NCBI RefSeq assembly: GCF_018614915.1
Contig: NZ_JAGGNU010000043.1
Span: 36,021 to 100,020, forward strand
Direction of reading: 5' to 3'
Origin: Variovorax paradoxus
GTDB lineage: Bacteria > Pseudomonadota > Gammaproteobacteria > Burkholderiales > Burkholderiaceae_C
Length of the DNA stretch: 64,000 nucleotides
The position numbers and the translations under genes were made by a program. A model generated the notes under the pieces. The model made no database searches and was not told the origin of the DNA. It was given only the letters and a program-made list of their open reading frames with translations. Positions 62,339-64,000 of the stretch are shown piece after piece. Within the stretch, counting starts at the first letter, position 1. Every line of letters begins with the position of its first letter.

Positions 62339-63725
62339 ATACCCTGCGCGAAGCCCTGCAGGAGTACAGCGCCGGGGGCTGGGCTACAAGATGCATTGCG
62401 AGGGGCTGCTGTTGCCGCGATTCGTCAGTTTCATAGAAGAGCACCGCGCCGAACACATCAGCGTCCGGTTGGCGCTCGAGTGGGCTCAACGACCGTCTGT
62501 ACAGCCCGCCGAGTGGGCTAGGCGGCTTTGCTTCGTGCGCGGCTTCGCACGCCATCGCAGTGCCACCGACAGCCGCACGGAGATCCCGCCGATCGGCCTG
62601 CTGCCGCACCGATCCACGCGCGCCAGGCCGCACCTGTACTCCGAGGACGAGATCAGGCGGCTGTTGGATGCGGCGTTAGAACTGCCGGTGGCCTGGCCAT
62701 CGACGTCACTTCGCCCCTGGGTGTTCTACGGCCTGATCGGACTGCTCAGCGTGACGGGCATGCGCTTGTCCGAAGCGCTGAACCTCCAGCTCGCCGACGT
62801 CGACCTTGATCAGGCCGTCCTGACGATCCGTGGCGCCAAGTTCGGCCAGTGGCGGCTGGTGCCAATCCATCCGTCTACCCGCGCGATCCTGGCCGACTAC
62901 CTGAAGCGACGTGAGCAGTTCTTCCGCCACCCGGTCTCCACCTATGTGTTCGTCTCGCGCCGCGGCACTCGCCTTGACGGCGGCCATGTTCATCGGACCT
63001 TCTACACGTTGTCACGCAGCACGGGCCTGCGCGCAGTCGGCGCGAGCAAGGGGCCACGGCTACATGACCTCCGCCACCTATTCGCCGTCAAGACGCTTAC
63101 GCGCTGGTACCAGTCCGACAAGGACCCTGGGCGCGAGATGCCTCTGCTCTCGACCTACCTCGGGCACGTCTGCGTGGCAGGCACCTACTGGTACCTGAGC
63201 GGGAAGCTGGACGCGCTGGTCATGCACAGGAGGCTGCTTCCTGCCAACGATGATCTCAGCATTCGGTTGCTGCCCGCGATGCGCCTCGGATTTGTGTGCC
63301 GCCAAGGGCATCCTGGCTTGGCGGCGGGGCTCCCATCCTTTGGCGTGCTGCGCCAGTATCCGCTGGTCGCCGGAGGGCTGGGGCTGAGCGACGAGGTGGT
63401 GCAAAGCCTCAACAGCTACTTCGGAAAGTCGGTGCATTTTGAAGAAGCGCTGAGGTTTCAATCGGACGAGATATTCAGTCTGCTGGAGATGGTGCGAACT
63501 ACAGATGCCATCTTCTTCGGAACGATCGAGGCCGCTCGTCTACTGCTTGATCGCGGGGAGTTGTTGGAGCTCAAGCTGTCCCGCCCTCTGGGCCTAACGT
63601 CGCAGTTTGCGTTCATCACGCTTGAGGGAATCTCTGAAACGCCCGCTCTGCGGATGGTGAGGGAGTTCTGCACAGACAAGATGCGTGACCGCTGCTCCGA
63701 CCTCGCGGACAAGCAATCAGAATGA
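62335..63725 (+). pseudogene. Second RIT-type recombinase, frameshifted, with a LysR effector domain fused at its C-terminus
   Basis: Starts MNTLREALQEY at 62335, then loses a few bases near 62370 and goes on in another frame with RRGLGYKMHCEGLLLPRFVS. The catalytic part has LLSVTGMRLSEALNLQLADV (Arg), RLHDLRHLFAVKTL (H-x-x-R) and STYLGHVCVAGTYWYLS (His region and Tyr). At about 63200 the recombinase sequence ends and the frame continues as a LysR effector domain: LPAMRLGFVCRQGHPGLAAG, DAIFFGTIEAARLLLDRGEL, LELKLSRPLGL. The chimera lacks the LysR DNA-binding helix. Confidence 0.7.
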
Positions 63726-63898
63726 CCTGCAGGGCGCCCGGAGACCGCTTCTGTAAGCCCTCGACGGCCGGTTTTTTGCGCAGGGACTAAACCGCTACCG
63801 CGGTAGGGCACCCCCTGGAAGCGCGGCGCCCCGGAGGGAGGTTGTGCATACCTTCGACGGCGAGGCAATCCGCCTCGTTCTTCGACAGGAGCACTGCC
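63726..63898. other. Leader of the right-edge integrase
   Basis: Contains the 12-bp palindrome CTACCGCGGTAG (63795-63806) and the hairpin CGAGGC-AATCC-GCCTCG (63861-63877) followed by AGGAG. A similar hairpin, CAGGC-AATTTC-GCCTG (61061-61076), precedes the recombinase at 61090. Confidence 0.4.
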
Positions 63899-64000
63899 AT
63901 GAACCCTTCCAGTCAAGCCGTCACGCCGTTGCGCCAACGCATGCTCGACGACATGCACATGCGCAAGCTCGGGCCCAAGACCCAGGCGGCCTACCTTCGC
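63899..64000 (+). CDS. Tyrosine-type site-specific integrase, N-terminal part (runs off the right edge)
   Basis: The 34 visible codons read SSQAVTPLRQRMLDDMHMRK and LGPKTQAAYLR, the start of the SAM-like core-binding domain of the integrases that often sit beside IS91-type transposases. ATG 63899 has AGGAG at a proper distance. The catalytic domain lies beyond the window. Confidence 0.75.
   Translation, partial: MNPSSQAVTPLRQRMLDDMHMRKLGPKTQAAYLR

Overview
The window is a GC-rich chromosomal stretch that reads as a beta-proteobacterium of the order Burkholderiales, probably Comamonadaceae or a near relative (Variovorax-like). This rests on the aceE N-terminus at the left edge, the TctC/Bug-type binding protein, the CaiB/HMG-CoA-lyase/AtuA catabolic cluster, and the general gene style. 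The genus is inference only. I saw no tRNA, rRNA or CRISPR array.

Layout. 1-5.6 kb: the start of aceE (minus) and then small scattered genes (DUF2231 membrane protein, VOC protein, GNAT acetyltransferase, lipoprotein substrate-binding protein, small membrane and secreted proteins) with gene-poor gaps, one holding a MITE-like inverted repeat. 6.1-7.4 kb: an IS110-family element whose transposase has an in-frame amber codon. 7.7-9.9 kb: a divergent HxlR regulator / berberine-bridge-type FAD oxidase pair.

10.5-38.7 kb is the most coherent part, a large stress/metal-type island. It has a bufferin-like RiPP system split in two: precursor bufA (DUF2282) and DoxX at 10.7-11.5 kb, then MNIO bufB (DUF692) and bufC (DUF2063) at 16.5-18.1 kb. 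Between them sit a type II NADH dehydrogenase-like protein, 3-hydroxybutyrate dehydrogenase, a patatin, a beta-carbonic anhydrase and a YeeE/YedE sulfur transporter. bufC runs into an OmpR-type response regulator, a histidine kinase and a PAS/GAF membrane protein. A 1696-residue pseudokinase/ATPase/GAF/histidine kinase reads convergently. Next come a cupin, a DUF302 protein and a mercuric-reductase-like flavoprotein, a 1046-residue ATPase/BTAD regulator, and an RND efflux operon ending in a TolC-type protein. The bufA and cupin promoters carry the same array of four 5-bp boxes (CGTGA/CGTGA/GTTGA/CGTGA) at exact 11-bp steps, followed 23 bp after the start of the last box by the identical 12-mer GATTCCGGAGCG. 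A two-box version in reverse orientation lies before bufB. This looks like an OmpR/PhoB-type regulon built around the local response regulator.

38.8-47.3 kb: a phospholipase-D-type lipoprotein, an XRE regulator, two decayed genes, and a minus-strand catabolic cluster (AtuA-like, TctC-like binding protein, C-terminally truncated HMG-CoA-lyase-like protein, CaiB/BaiF CoA-transferase) with a divergent LysR regulator. 47.9-49.3 kb: an intact IS1111-type IS110 element with 12-bp subterminal inverted repeats and a long structured 3' non-coding end. 49.6-58.9 kb (minus): otnK, a racemase-like protein, a PfkB remnant, RidA, an opine-oxidase-like set (FAD/NAD protein, 2Fe-2S protein, two DadA-like oxidases), a bicupin and an aldehyde dehydrogenase.

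58.9-64 kb is a mobile-DNA graveyard: ABC permease and CaiB tails, a GST-like gene, an IS110-type hairpin copy, an integrase tail with a perfect 15-bp palindrome, a broken RIT-type recombinase pair whose second member is fused in frame to a LysR effector domain, and the start of another tyrosine recombinase at the right edge.
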